DNA of 64,000 bases, taken from positions 61,573,741 through 61,637,740 of the forward strand of contig CM062289.1 in NCBI GenBank assembly GCA_031216915.1, given 5' to 3'. Source of the DNA: Pictodentalium vernedei (Eukaryota; Mollusca; Scaphopoda; Dentaliida; Dentaliidae). Under the pieces are notes generated by a model. That model did no database searches. It saw only the letters and a program-made list of their open reading frames with translations, and was not told the origin of the DNA. A program made the translations under genes and the position numbers. Shown here piece after piece: positions 48,098-59,215 of the stretch (its first letter is position 1; each line of letters opens with the position of its first letter).

Positions 48098-48252
48098 ACA
48101 GAACGACACGAGCTTGTGAATGGGTTAGTCGATGTGCCACGATTGCCAGCTCGGAAGGATAAAACGAGTGACCGCAAACCTCGAGTTTTATTCTTCCGCG
48201 ATGGCACAAGTTCCATATCGATTAACCCACTTCCACGTGTGCGTCGTTCAGT
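48098..48252. repeat. Foldback with ~65-bp arms
   Basis: ACGACACGAGC..GTGAATGGGTTAGTCGATGTGCCA..GCTCGGAAGGATAAAAC pairs with GTTTTATTCTTCCGC..TGGCACAAG..CGATTAACCCACTTCCACGTG..CGTCGT. The 93- and 127-codon frames overlapping it on both strands are explained by this structure. Confidence 0.75.
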
Positions 48253-48396
48253 GTTTATTACTCTCCTTCACGTCTATAAAAAAAACTATACGAAGAAGGA
48301 CACTCAGCAATTCATTGCGCAACTATCAATAATAAGAACACATTTTATCGACAACCACATTTTCGAGGGAAACCCGTGTTACTGTTTCTTACCTTG

Positions 48397-48472
48397 AGTT
48401 GCAATGTGTTCTATGTGCCTGCTGGTAGTACACATTGATGGCAGATAGAACACATTGGAACTCAGGGGGCGA
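48397..48472. repeat. Short foldback
   Basis: TTGAGTTGCAATGTGTTCTATGTGCC is inverted as GGCAGATAGAACACATTGGAACTCAG. A partial relative is at 46106-46151. Confidence 0.75.
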
Positions 48473-48632
48473 ATTTCAGCTATCGCTACCGATTCAATTT
48501 GTAATAACGTTGCAAGATTTGTCGAAAAGATGCTAGATCTCACGACACTGAAGGTTTTTGTTTTGTTTCTTCTTGTTGTCATCTGCTCACACTTTTCTAG
48601 TATCTATACTTTTCTTTGCATAGTGTTGTTTA

Positions 48633-48792
48633 ATAAATAGAGGATATGGAATGAGTGTTTCTCTCATATAATATTTATGAAACGAGTCTAAGAATTTCCG
48701 TTTTGGCGAGCCTCTGGCGAGCCCAAACGGAAAATTCGGACGAGTTTCTTAAATATTATATGCGAAAAACACTCATTTCATATTCTATTTAT
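48633..48792. repeat. Foldback with ~75-bp arms
   Basis: ATAAATAGAGGATATGGAATGAGTGTTT...TTTCCGTTTTGGCGAGCC mirrors GGCGAGCCCAAACGG...AAACACTCATTTCATATTCTATTTAT. Non-coding. Confidence 0.85.
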
Positions 48793-48840
48793 CATATGAC
48801 ACACACACGCACAGATTAGCCACTTAGTGTGACTTTTTAA

Positions 48841-49051
48841 CCCATCACCTAACTTGAGTTGCAGACGCCTCTTGGAAAAAACATCCACGTATAACTAAAG
48901 ATTTTTATTTTTGCTTCCAAAACATAGGCTACGACCCCTCATTGGAACGAGCTTGTCGAGCTCGTTCCAATGAGGGGTCATAACCTATGTTTTGGAAGCA
49001 AAAAGTGAAAATATAAAACAAATGAATCGCGTTTTTCTTGTAGGTAAAAGA
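48841..49051. mobile_element. piggyBac-type palindromic MITE
   Basis: TTAA at 48837-48840 and 49052-49055. The ends are decayed (CCCATCACCTAACTT / GTAGGTAAAAGA). The core CTCATTGGAACGAGCTTGTCGAGCTCGTTCCAATGAGGGGTC is essentially perfect. Flanking GCTTCCAAAACATAGGCTACG and its inverse differ from other members, with compensatory changes in the stem. Confidence 0.83.
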
Positions 49052-49579
49052 TTAATACAACATAACCCACCCTAAATAGGACCTATAACGTAAAATCTCC
49101 CTACTGAAATTATGCAAATGTCACCCAGTTGTATTTTGTTTAGCCAATCAAGCCAATCAAATTGTCCAGTTTTATGGTAGTTCTTGTAAATACGTTTTTT
49201 TTTGTTTGTCTCTTTCTGCAACCTTCCTCTGTTTCCTCATCTTTACTACAATATTAGAAGTATCGAAAATAAACTTAGTCTAATAGTTGAAGATGTTGAT
49301 GATGCTGATGTATAATCTATTTTATCGAAACTCACCTGGATGCCTGTTATAGCTTCGACAGCTTGTTGATTCCTGGCTTTTCTCCACCAGTAAGAAAAGA
49401 CAAGGACCAACACCTTGGGGTGGGGGGGGGGGGGGGGAGGGGGGTTAGTTTATTTTTCTAAACAATTCAAATTTAAACGAATGCCTCGGCTAGAATTTGA
49501 TCAATCGAAGCTTTGGTTCGAAATCAATACCGAAATTATACTTATGTTATGAGTAGCTTATCGCTCTATTCAGTTTTCT

Positions 49580-49891
49580 ATGGAGGGCTACTGGAGGAAA
49601 CTTGGACGAATAATTGAAGATTCGCTTTGTTTTAACCTTTCCTTGGTAATTACCGGTGGCTTGAATAGCGATCTTCTCAGTCCACCCAGTGCACTTAACG
49701 AGGTAATTGATACATTTAATTTAAGAAACATCAAAACGGAACCGACGCGCACCACTTCTCACTCAAGTACTTTACTTCACCCAAAGATAGTCAGTGATAA
49801 TATCAAAGTCTTGAACAGTGATGTACTGGACCTCGGGGTCTCCGACCACAAGGCAGTTTTCATCACTATTCAGACTGGTATTACAAAATAG
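49580..49891 (+). pseudogene. LINE apurinic-type endonuclease, C-terminal part
   Basis: A 103-codon frame. It retains the region corresponding to the family's catalytic G(D)FN block (here GGLNSDLL, so the Asp and Phe are changed), the motif (K/R)TEPTRTT, SSTLLHPKIVS, and the closing SDHKAVF block in which SDH is the conserved catalytic His motif. The upstream part of the domain is not recognisable before about 49540. Because the central GDFN motif is mutated, this copy is inactive. Confidence 0.8.
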
Positions 49892-50284
49892 AAACCAAAA
49901 ATAAAACAGGTTATAACAAAGCCAACTTTATTAAAATGAATAATATTATATCTCAGACAGAGTGGCAAACAATTATTAAAAGTAGCAACAGCCTAGACAT
50001 TTCACTTCACAACTTTCCGCCACGGTTTCTCGAAATTGCAAAAGAGTGTATACCATGCTAAGATGTTACTGTCCGCACACCTGATAAGCCATGGTTCGAT
50101 TCTGGACTGCGTCCGGCAATTCGGAAGAGAGACCGCTGGAGGCAACGAACCCTAAAAAGTAATAATTTCACTACTTTCGAAAAATATAACCATGTCCGCA
50201 ATAAAGTAAATAATATGAAGAAAAAGCATAAATCTACATATCTTTCTAGATTAGACACGTCCCTCTCTATAAATCGCGATCCGA

Positions 50285-51400
50285 ATGTTCTGGCATACCG
50301 TTAAACAACTATTATGTAACATTGACAAAAAGTCTCAAGTCCAGCACCTTGAAACTATGAATGACGCTGGAAATTTGGTAACTGTATCCAATGATCAACA
50401 AATGGCTAACTTGCTTAATACAAACTTCCTGAAAAATAGCGAAATCCGCGAAGCAGAACATGACGTGCCCGTGTTCCGTTCCAAGAGCTCAGAAATTATT
50501 TTCGACATTAATGTTACGGAAGTAGACATCTACGAGATACTGAGCTCGCTAGAAATCAATAAAGCAGTCAGCCATGACGGCATCCGTAGCCGAATGCGAA
50601 AGGAGACACGGCAATTATGCAAGACATTCCTATTATTATTTCAGAAGTCACTTAATTCTTGCATATACCCATCAGACTGGAAACTGGCGACTGTTATACC
50701 AATCTTCAAGAAAGGCGACACCCACGACTCTAACAATTATAGGCCTGTTTCTCTTCTTAGTTTTGTGAGTAAAGTCATGGAAAAGATTATTTTCAATAAA
50801 GTATACATCCACTTTCGCAACAATAATCTTCTCTTTAACTACCAATCTGACTTCCTACCACACCACAGTACTGTATTCCAGCTATTAGAAATCTATCACA
50901 ACTTATGCTTAGCTTGCGATAACCTTCACTTCGTATTGGAGATTTTTGCGACATATCAAAAGCATTTGATAGGGTCTGGCATAATGGGCTTATTTCTAAA
51001 TTGAGGCAGTATGGTATCACAGAGTCCATCCTAGAGTGGTTCAAAACCTATCTAAAAAATCGTGGACAACGAGTAATAATAAATTCTGCTTATTCTGACT
51101 ATCTTCACGTTAAGTGTGGAGTACCACAGGGATCAGTGGTGGAACCGTTACTCTTTTTTGTTCACATCAATGACATTTCTGAATATATGTCCTTTACAGA
51201 TTCGTGTAGGCTGTTCGAAGACGACACGTGTATAACAAAGAACAATTCTGATCTAGATCTGCTCAGTACAGATATTAACCTTGAATTTAATGTTGTATTA
51301 GAATGGGGCCAGCAGTGGCTCGTAAATTTTAAACAATCAAAGACCAAGTTCATGTTAATTACCAGGAAAGCAGTAGCCGTGAATCCAGTTGTATGGTTTG
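50285..51400 (+). pseudogene. LINE reverse transcriptase
   Basis: Two frames (50285-51004 and 51001-51465) overlap at a frameshift, and together cover the reverse transcriptase fingers and palm. Visible motifs: LEINKAVSHDGI (family L..NKA.G.DGI), SDWKLATVIPIFKKGD, NNYRPVSLLSFVSKVMEKI, YQSDFLPHHST (normally Q.GF...HST), CGVPQGSVVEPLLFFVHIND and FEDDT. The last is the catalytic FADD box with Ala changed to Glu. The G-in-GxDG is Ser here. These changes and the frameshift show a dead copy. The frame breaks in the G-rich tract after about 51400. Confidence 0.9.
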
Positions 51401-51679
51401 GATGGTGGGGGGGGGGGGGGTGGGGGGGGGGCACTGCTGGACCTCAGACACCCAACTATGGCTGAAATCATTCACCAGGTGACACAATGCATAACCTCAA
51501 CTGTCTTTTTGATGAAAATATAAATACATTTCGTCATATATCTCACTTTTATCAAATATCCTGTACTTTTTTAGAATAATATATTACCTCAGACATGTCA
51601 GCTCTACTCACCATGTAACACAGGTGCTCGTTCGAATTTCAAAATTTCTCTGATGCACACTGAATTACTGAACAATTCT

Positions 51680-52065
51680 TTCATCCCATCTTGTATCGCA
51701 GAGTGGAACACACTTCCCATTGAAATAAGAACCTGGAATTTTTAATTGAATTTACTAAGGACTTCAAAATTGAGGTGTGTAGGCTACCATCGCATTTTGG
51801 GATAGGTTCAAGGAAGATGAATACACTGCATTGCAGACTACGTAATACATGCAGTGACTTAAGTTTTGACAAATTTCAAAATTATATTCATGACACACCA
51901 AACTGCTCGTTGGCATCTCATTATATTTCTGTTTGCCCAAGATATTCCAGTCAACGATTAACACTGCAACAGGACCTGGCCAACATCAAAATTAATTGTG
52001 TTACTGACATCCTTTACGGTATTCGTGTAACATACCCCCCCCCCCCCCCCCCCCTCCACTGCAAA
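51680..52065 (+). pseudogene. LINE C-terminal domain remnant
   Basis: In mixed frames: EWNTLPIEIRT, then GSRKMNTLHCRLRNTCSDL, FQNYIHDTPNC and CPRYSSQRLTLQQDL. This order (a HCRLR helix, then a Cys/His cluster, CPRY) is usual for the extreme C-terminus of Jockey/CR1-like LINE ORF2. The second CxC of the cluster is lost. It ends in a C-run at 52027. Confidence 0.75.
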
Positions 52066-52270
52066 TGACTGTCTATTCCGGGTAATACAAAAGTGTATTA
52101 AAGCAACCAATCCATTCAATATTTTGGAGAACATGCATCCAGGTAGTTAGTTCCATGTTTCCTGGCCCCGGATAGTGATACAGTGGTGGTCAGCTGTGGT
52201 GGAACAGTTCCGCTTTATTGGAAAAATATTGAGTGAGGTGCATGTCGCCTAAAGTGATTGGCATGATTAA

Positions 52271-52572
52271 CCCTTTACCCAAACGTAACAGGAAAAATCT
52301 TCCAGCGCTATTCACAAAACTTGCCATGCATTTGTCATTATTTGTTTCATTTTTTGTCTCAAAATATAGATTATGATTCCTCAAATGAAGGAGCTCGTTC
52401 TAATGAGGTGTCCTGAGCTGTGTTTTGACAAAAAGAATGGGGGAAAATAGTTATTGAAGAATATTATTTACAAGTCGTCGTGTGAGAACCACAAGGTTCT
52501 ATCTTCCACAGGAAGATAGAACCTTGTGGTTCTCACGCGACGAAGTGTCGTCTGCCCTTCGTGTTAAAAGAG
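52271..52572. mobile_element. piggyBac-type MITE with nested second palindrome
   Basis: TTAA at 52267-52270 and 52573-52576. Ends CCCTTTACCCAAACGTAAC / ..GTGTTAAAAG. The main core is decayed (CTCAAATGAAGGAGCTCGTTCTAATGAG). At 52476-52550 a second palindrome (GTGAGAACCACAAGGTTCTATCTTCC and its inverse) is inserted. A relative of that palindrome is at 31515-31577. Confidence 0.75.
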
Positions 52573-52576
52573 TTAA

Positions 52577-53090
52577 CGACGATTGGAGAAACTTGAGTAT
52601 CCTGCGCCGTGTTTTTGGAATAGCTAAACATGTTGAAACTGACCCTATATATTACTAACCAAGCAATAATCATTAAAAACCCACTTGTTTTTATCTAAAC
52701 CTTCCGCAAACGCGTCTTAATTAGAAGCATGTAAGACAGTGAAGGGTTAGGGTTATAGATCACTTGTGAATGGTCTCTCCTGGAGCGTTGCGGCCCGGTG
52801 GATTGGCTGGAGACAGTTTGATATTTTGTTCATGAGTACATTGTATCAATTCCTGTCTTTTCTTCTTTCTCTTTTTCCTTCTCTGAATATCTACCACAAT
52901 AACACCATTGCAATCTTGAAGAGCGTATTGTTTATTCTGATGTGTATATATTGAACAAATGATGCATTTACTTGTTAATCGTATGCAAGGGAGAGGACGC
53001 GTCTTAAGTGTGCAGCACTTAGTGTCCAATCATTTTTGTTTATTTTGACAAATAAAATATGTGTAAACTAAATATATATAGATAATTTAT
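52577..53090. other. Unannotated stretch
   Basis: No gene recognised between the MITE and the zinc-finger remnant; this interval should contain the left end of the virus-like element, but I see no convincing terminal inverted repeat. Confidence 0.4.
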
Positions 53091-53303
53091 GTGTGCTATT
53101 CTGTCTGTGCATTCATTACCCCGCGTGTTATGGAAACATTTGGACATTCATGCGAGGATTGTGGGAAAATATTCACTGCCAGGACTTATCGGGAATGTCA
53201 TAGGAGGACAGGCCACAGAACATGTGAGACCTTTGACTGTAAGAACTGCTATAAAATTTTACTAGGAAAGGAGACTTGGATAAACAAAAACAGACCTGCT
53301 TAG
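53091..53303 (+). pseudogene. C2H2 zinc-finger segment, N-terminal part of the virus-like polymerase gene or a separate gene
   Basis: A 70-codon frame with one clear C2H2 finger (CEDCGKIF...CHRRTGH: C-x2-C-x12-H-x4-H) followed by an incomplete second one (CKNC). DNA-binding fingers of this type often precede the polymerase in large protein-primed mobile elements. The frame stops at 53303, and 69 bp later a 546-bp hAT-type MITE is inserted, so it is separated from the downstream polymerase remnant. Whether both once formed one protein is inference. A lone cellular zinc-finger fragment is the alternative. Confidence 0.6.
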
Positions 53304-53371
53304 ATATTTATGCATGGTTAGAATATGGACAAGGATTTACATAACTTTTACACTTTACTGATGATACGAAT

Positions 53372-53917
53372 TTGGGCTGTCACGATTTTTCAATTTAGGA
53401 ATCGATTAATCGTCGCAAATAATCGATAATAATCGATTAATCGTACCTAGATGGGCCCCCACCCCTCTCCCTCTCTTTGAAGTCGATAAAAATGAAGTTC
53501 AAGTCAGCTGACCTACCTCAAGTAAACAACGAAGACGATCAACTTTTAGGTACATTCAAAGCTTTGATGTTCTGAACTTTTGAACAGTCAGTGTAATAAT
53601 CAAGACCGGTCGGCAGTTGCGAACTTCGCAACTGCCGATCGGTCCTGATTATTACACTGACGGTTCAAAGATTCAGAACATCAAAGCTTTGATGAATGTA
53701 CCTGGAAGATAAATGCTCCCAACGGCTTCTTGGGGTTTAACATCGATGTTCTTAACTCAATACCTTTAGAAACAATAGTTTTTTCATCAAATTTTCTTTT
53801 AATTATTAAACATCTAAAACGGAATACAATTTACCGATTATTCGACAACGAAAAATACTGATCGATTTCGCCGTGACCGATCAACAATCGATTAATCGAT
53901 TGATCGTGACAGCCCTA
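53372..53917. mobile_element. hAT-type MITE, copy 2, inserted in the virus-like element
   Basis: Perfect 8-bp TSD ATACGAAT at 53364-53371 and 53918-53925. Same structure as the copy at 32495-33039, with about ten substitutions in 545 bp (for example TTGGGCTG for TAGGGCTG at the left end). It splits the zinc-finger segment from the polymerase remnant, so it transposed after that element integrated. Confidence 0.95.
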
Positions 53918-53969
53918 ATACGAATACTGTCCACCCCCATGTCACGCATCCCATGAAACGTATTTTGGA

Positions 53970-56900
53970 ATGATCCTGAAAAAGGCGTTGTGTTTCGGGC
54001 ATTGGTCCCATTGATTTTGATCAGGACCATTCAGCTGAAACCGATGAAGAAATATTGGAAATTTGTCGAAGGAACTGGAACGCCATTATAATCCATCACA
54101 TCACAAATAGGAAAATTCAGGATATTTATAATTATAGACTAGATAGCACGGATTACTCCACCCCCCACCCCCCCCCCCCCACCCCCCACCCCCCCCCCAC
54201 CCCTTTGAAATACGAATTAATTGAAACCATGTTTGAGTCTCATAAATATAAATTTAAAATTAATTTAAGCTACGGCAGCAACGAAACGGAAAAACTTAGA
54301 TTTTATCATCACTCTCAAAACAGTGCCCGCATTCTTGATAGACCACCCCTCATGGCAAATGCAGTAGATTTTGGACATTTTCTCCAAGACCATGAACAGA
54401 AAGACATTTGGGCTAGGCGGCAGAGACCCAACTCTTAATAGATTGTCCATCAATTGACCGATGTATTTTTTTTTGTAAACAAGATTAAAAATCAACCAAT
54501 CAGTTGGGTCCCTGAAAATCTCCCCAAGTATTTTTTTTAAAATCGTTCGGTTGCTGCCATTGTCAGTGAGGAGAACCGGCATTTTGTTTATAATGACCAT
54601 CTCTTTGTATTCCGGTATTAGTCCTCTCGCGCGGTAATACAGATATACCCAGGGATAACTTCCCAGGTGTAATATTGGATGAACTCCCTAAAGTTGAAAA
54701 GGTATTTGGAGTAAATATTGTGGTATTTGAACCTATTGGAAGGCGATGAAGTTACTTATAAGATTGTTCATAATTCTAATGAAAAGTTTGAAAGTACCAT
54801 GTATGTCAATTTGAATGAGAAAGATTTCAGTTATATCAGTGACATTGATCAATATTGTAAGTTCTATGATTGTCGTAAGGGTGGTAAATTGTGGAAAACA
54901 GTGCAAGAACTACATCGTGAAAACCTGTAGTGACGATGCGTCTTAAAAATATACTAGTGGTATCTATCACATTTCCAAGACCATGCACGAAGATGGTATT
55001 GTTATTGCAAATTATTTAAGTTGTATCCCTATAGTGTTACGTTTGATTTCGAGAGCTATTTTGAGAGAACTTCTCTCCCCATAGCTACTGATAGTGTTGT
55101 CTTGGAAACTCAACATAAACCCATCAGTGTATGTAGCAATGTCCCCGGTTTTGAAAGACCCGAGTGTTTTATTACTGATGGTGACACACAAACTGTGCTT
55201 GAAACTATGGTGATTTATTTAATATGTAATAGAAATATCTGAGAAGAGTTACTCCCTCGCGCAAGATATTAACCTTTCCACCATATTATCCCATGGCAGA
55301 AAGATTCAAGACGCTTTGGCACAAAAAGGTAGAAAGGGCTCTAAATGTGCAAAGTAGGCTACAGAATTTGATAATTACCTGAAAGAAAGAAAGAAATACC
55401 CGTTTTAGATTTCAATTCTGGAAAATACGATACAGCGTGGTTAAACGAGAAGAGTTAAGAAGAGTTTTTGGAAACGGATCACTTGAAATATTTGTATATT
55501 TGCAAATATTTGGAACCTGGATTTAGTTATGATAAATTTCTCAAGGCTTTTGGTTGTTCGGTTGCAAAAGGGGTTCTTTCCTATGAGTGGATTGACTTGG
55601 ACAATATTGAATTACCTCCCCATGTTTCCGTTTATAGTTCTCTGATAACGAAAACATAACCGGTGAGGAATATGCCCATGACAGCATGTTTGGGGGACAA
55701 TGAGATGAGGACATTTAGGGACTTTCTTTATCTGGTATAACAATAAAGATGTCTATCCATTCCTAGAGGCTATTGAGAATCATTCCCAGTTTTATTCAGA
55801 AATGGGGAACGACATGTTTAACTGGTAGAGTGCTATATTTTTCTTGACCACAGATTTCCTTTCACCATATATTGCTCAGCTGCATTTGATTGGATAGTGC
55901 CAATGGGCACTATCCAATCAAATGTAGCTGAGCAAGCTGTCAACAACAAAAATTGATTCCTGCCAAGGTCAATATGAAACCATTATCAGTAGAAGGTGGA
56001 TGCTATAGTCACAGTCTGGGTAATTATTAAAGCCCAAATATGGGCTTCCAGCACTCTACCAGTTAAAGATTAGCATTCCAGAGCAAATGCTGAAATATAT
56101 GTTTAGGACCGTCGACAAAGTTATATCCTTCGAGAAAACAACAAGGACAAGGATCTTCATCATTCCATAAAGGACAACATTGTAGGGGGGACCTTCCATA
56201 TTATTCGTTATCACCAGAAGAATGTTAACAGTCTAGGGGCTTCTAAATATGTCTCATGTCACGTGGGGTTGTGCGGCATTGTCGGCTATAATGCAAATGC
56301 ATTGTACTTATGGTCATTGATGCAAGAAATGCCAACAGGTTGCTACATCGGACGGAAGGAAGCGACAGATCTTACACCAGAGTAATCCCATAAGTACGAC
56401 AGGATGGCTCATCTGTGGCTAGAGTTTATGTCTGCTAGGGATGGTGTCCACATCCGACACGAATACAACGATACAGAAAAATCAGGTTGGCAGACGTCAA
56501 GTGCCGGTAGATCGTTTGTGTGAGGACACCAAAACTATATATCAGTTCCACTGATGTTTCTGGGACCGCCATGATTGGTATCGCAACATGAAAGACGGAA
56601 CATTATCCACGCACAATACAGTCCGGGGTGAGTTCATGGATGAACTTAGGTACAGCCCAGGGAGCCAGCAAATATCTCCAAAGACATTGGTATAATCTTT
56701 GAAAATCTGGGAATGAGAGTAGCATTAGCAGAAAAAGACCTATCCCACCCTAAAGACCTTTATCCGAGAAAAGTTTGGTACTTCGGTGGATGATTCGATG
56801 ACATTCACCGAACCTCTCGAGAAGATCCAGAAGGCAACGCCTTGGGCCTCGTGGAGAGTGACATTTCCGTAACGAACCAACTGAAGCTTCATTTTGAAGA

Positions 56901-57960
56901 AATGACGCCAACCTTCAAAAACTGTAATATTTCTCGGTAGGACATCAGGCTACACATGGAGGCTTACTATGAAGCCAACAATATTTGTGCCAAATTCTCC
57001 ATAGTCTAATTAATAGCTTTTTTGTCGAAATAATCTTACTGGCTATACCATTATTGCATTATTGGTATTTGGCGCACTGTCTGGCAGTCAGCCGGTTATT
57101 TCAAGTCATCCAGCACCAGCCTAACGCGTGTTTCAGAAAATTCGGTGATCAGGTATCACAGGCCCGCCCGAAGAGAGGGGGACTCTGTCCCAACTAAACT
57201 TATCGTAGCTGGCACAATAAAAAATATGTAATTTCGGCTCTGGGAAGACAGTCACCAACAAGGCAAAATAGAGAAATGTTTTATATTGTGTGTCCAACCT
57301 CACCAACAGTCTGGTCTTCCGCAAACTGAACACCCTTAATGAAGATCTCTACAGAATTTAAATGAATAAAACTAGAATCAAACTCGAATTGCCCAATCAC
57401 ATAGTTTTTTATGTTTATCAATATGCTAAGTTACTATGGGTATGGGGATATTTCTATTAGTAAATTATGAGCTTTGTCAATCGGACACGCACAGCCATTA
57501 AACAGCCCTTTCCACGCGTTCCATTGAAGAAGTAGTCAGCATAGACAAAAAGGAATTATTCTATCGTCAAGCAAATAAATGGTTATCATCTGAAGCTTGT
57601 AACGCCCATCGGGAAGATTAAGTTAAAACTAAATTGAAGGGAGACAAACATGGATACCACCTCAATGCTGCAGGGAAAGAAAAACCTTTGACAAAAACAA
57701 CCCCGGGCCTTTTCAAAAATGAATTTGGAGGGGTGGGGCGGGGATTATTGGATGGTGTAGCAAAACGTAAAACAGCCCCACCCCATCAAATAAATTGAGT
57801 TGTTTCGGAATACATAAACGCCAACAAACTTGCAAGTAATAAAAGACAAATATACAGAAACAAAGGATTCAGACTTCATGGTAACAACATTTTACATACG
57901 TACAGACTAAGGAGTACAGATACGAGACAAGTTGTCTTTTTTATCCTAAATGACTAGTGC
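53970..57960 (+). pseudogene. Family B DNA polymerase (protein-primed type) of a Polinton/adintovirus-like element, broken
   Basis: A remnant of the replicative polymerase of a virus-like DNA element, read in all three plus frames with many stops and frameshifts. Ordered blocks are: N-terminal region 54055-54438 (interrupted by a C-rich tract at 54160-54205), 54440-54930, exonuclease block 55021-55242 with the motif FDFESYF (DxE of Exo I), 55468-55659, then 56170-56480 with GYNANALYLW (the palm motif A position, where Asp is replaced by Asn), and a thumb-proximal block YVYQYAKL near 57415. The C-terminal block ends near 57950. No YxDTD palm motif is visible where expected (57440-57540). A 241-bp MITE sits at 55822-56062. 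Strong family call by motif order, but not functional. Confidence 0.85.
55822..56062. mobile_element. TTAA-flanked MITE, family C, inserted in the polymerase remnant
   Basis: TTAA at 55818-55821 and 56063-56066. TIRs CTGGTAGAGTGCT / AGCACTCTACCAG. The central perfect hairpin is GCTCAGCTGCATTTGATTGGATAGTGCC and its inverse (55874-55936). No ORF. Polymerase-like sequence resumes on both sides, so it inserted into the gene. Confidence 0.92.
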
Positions 57961-58301
57961 AAGATTACAGTGTATCAACTTTACCATTGACAGTCTTCAC
58001 AGAAATTCAGAGGTAAGTATGAATCTTATATCAAAATCATTCAATCTCTAATATTATACATATACATACAGAGATAGTCATCCAAGATGATTTTTCTTCT
58101 TTTTTTCCCCATGGAGTGGGTGAAAATAATCACAAAAGTTTATTCAGAAGAAGGAACTGGCTTTGTACATAATTGTAAATATTTGTAAATAGTTTTGGAA
58201 GGAAGTTTCTTCTTTAAACACAATACATTGAAAAACTAATTCATGCTGTACACTCCTGATGTAGGCTAATCATGTTGAACCAAATGAACTTATGTTTATT
58301 T
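57961..58301. other. Spacer downstream of the polymerase remnant
   Basis: AT-rich; no gene, TIR or repeat recognised. Confidence 0.4.
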
Positions 58302-58620
58302 CTCAATGTTGATTTCTGGTACCCTTTTGGTTACCCATATCGGAACAGAATGATACCCAATTATATTTATTTCCAATGCTCACATCAACTTAGTTTCAGT
58401 TCTCAATGTTGATTTCTGGTACCCTTTTGGTTACCCATATCGGAACAGGATGATACCCAATTATATTTATTTCCAATGCTCACACCAACTTAGTTTCAGT
58501 TCTCAATGTTGATTCTAAGTATCCCCTATTGGAAACGGATAAAACCAAAATTAATACTTTATTTTCACTGCTCTCAAACTTATGTTTAGCTTACAATGTT
58601 GATTCCTGGTATCCCCTTAG
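58302..58620. repeat. ~100-bp tandem repeat, interrupted by a MITE
   Basis: CTCAATGTTGATTTCTGGTAC starts at 58302 and 58402, with related starts at 58502 and about 58592. The first two units differ at only a few positions. After the MITE at 58621-59101 the fourth unit resumes (GGTTACCCATATTGG), confirming that the MITE is a later insertion. Confidence 0.88.
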
Positions 58621-59101
58621 GCAGGGACCGACCTGGGCATGCGCCAGTGCGTATTTGGTTCTGAAACATCAGGACCTGGCTCTTAAATCTCAGAAATAGG
58701 CTTCTCAGTTGGCGCGTATCTTCTCAGATCATATTTTGACATTCTTTCGATGGATAATCGAGAGAGACACTCTTACATGTATTATATATATGATTATCAT
58801 TTATCATTGTTGTAGAGTGCTTAAGTTAATACTTCAAGTCTTAATTACCAAGCATTAATCTTCACTGTGGTTTCGGATCAAGTCTTGGCTGCCTAAATAG
58901 GCAGCCAAGACTTGATCAGAAACCACAGTGAAGATTAATGTTTGCTATAGTGTACTAAATGAAAAGGATGAGAGCTATTACATACTTGCAGTGTGTGTTA
59001 CAAACAGCAGCGTGACTCCGTAAATTGAAATCTGGCGCATGAATTGAAAAAATAGGCTCCGAGGCTAGAGCGTATTTTAAATAGTCCTGATCGGTCCCTG
59101 C
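58621..59101. mobile_element. MITE with GCAGGGACCGA ends and TTAG target duplication
   Basis: Ends GCAGGGACCGAC / ATCGGTCCCTGC inverted. TTAG on each side (58617-58620, 59102-59105). Centre: a perfect ~90-bp palindrome at about 58854-58942 (CATTAATCTTCACTGTGG...AAGTCTTGGCTGCCTA and its inverse). The interrupted tandem repeat gives the empty site. Confidence 0.88.
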
Positions 59102-59116
59102 TTAGGTTACCCATAT

Positions 59117-59212
59117 TGGAGAATCCCATTTTTCTGAAATGAGGATAAGACGTAAAATTAGACCTCATTTACTACGACTCTTATCCTCATTTCAGAAAAA
59201 TGGGATTCTCCA
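59117..59212. repeat. Near-perfect inverted repeat
   Basis: TGGAGAATCCCATTTTTCTGAAATGAGGATAAGA and its exact inverse are separated by 28 nt containing GACCTCATTTACTACGACTC. Confidence 0.92.
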
Positions 59213-59215
59213 GAA

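Larger units (their letters stand above)
49470..52070 (+). mobile_element. Decayed non-LTR retrotransposon (Jockey/CR1-like LINE), 5' truncated
   Basis: Three coding remnants on the plus strand, in the order endonuclease tail, reverse transcriptase, C-terminal cysteine/histidine region, describe a LINE copying itself by target-primed reverse transcription. The 5' half of the endonuclease is missing, so it is 5'-truncated as is usual for LINEs. Frameshifts lie near 49890-50280 and 50950-51000. A G-run interrupts at 51407-51430 and a C-run at 52027-52052. Subfamily is from general motif style; no phylogeny was possible. Confidence 0.85.

Noticed and set aside
47826..48397. ORFs of 127 codons (minus) and 93 codons (plus)
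   Set aside because: Both cross the foldback at 48098-48252, and part of each mirrors the other; no recognisable motif.
54265..54600. 111-codon minus-strand ORF
   Set aside because: Antisense to the polymerase remnant, whose plus-strand motifs explain the region.
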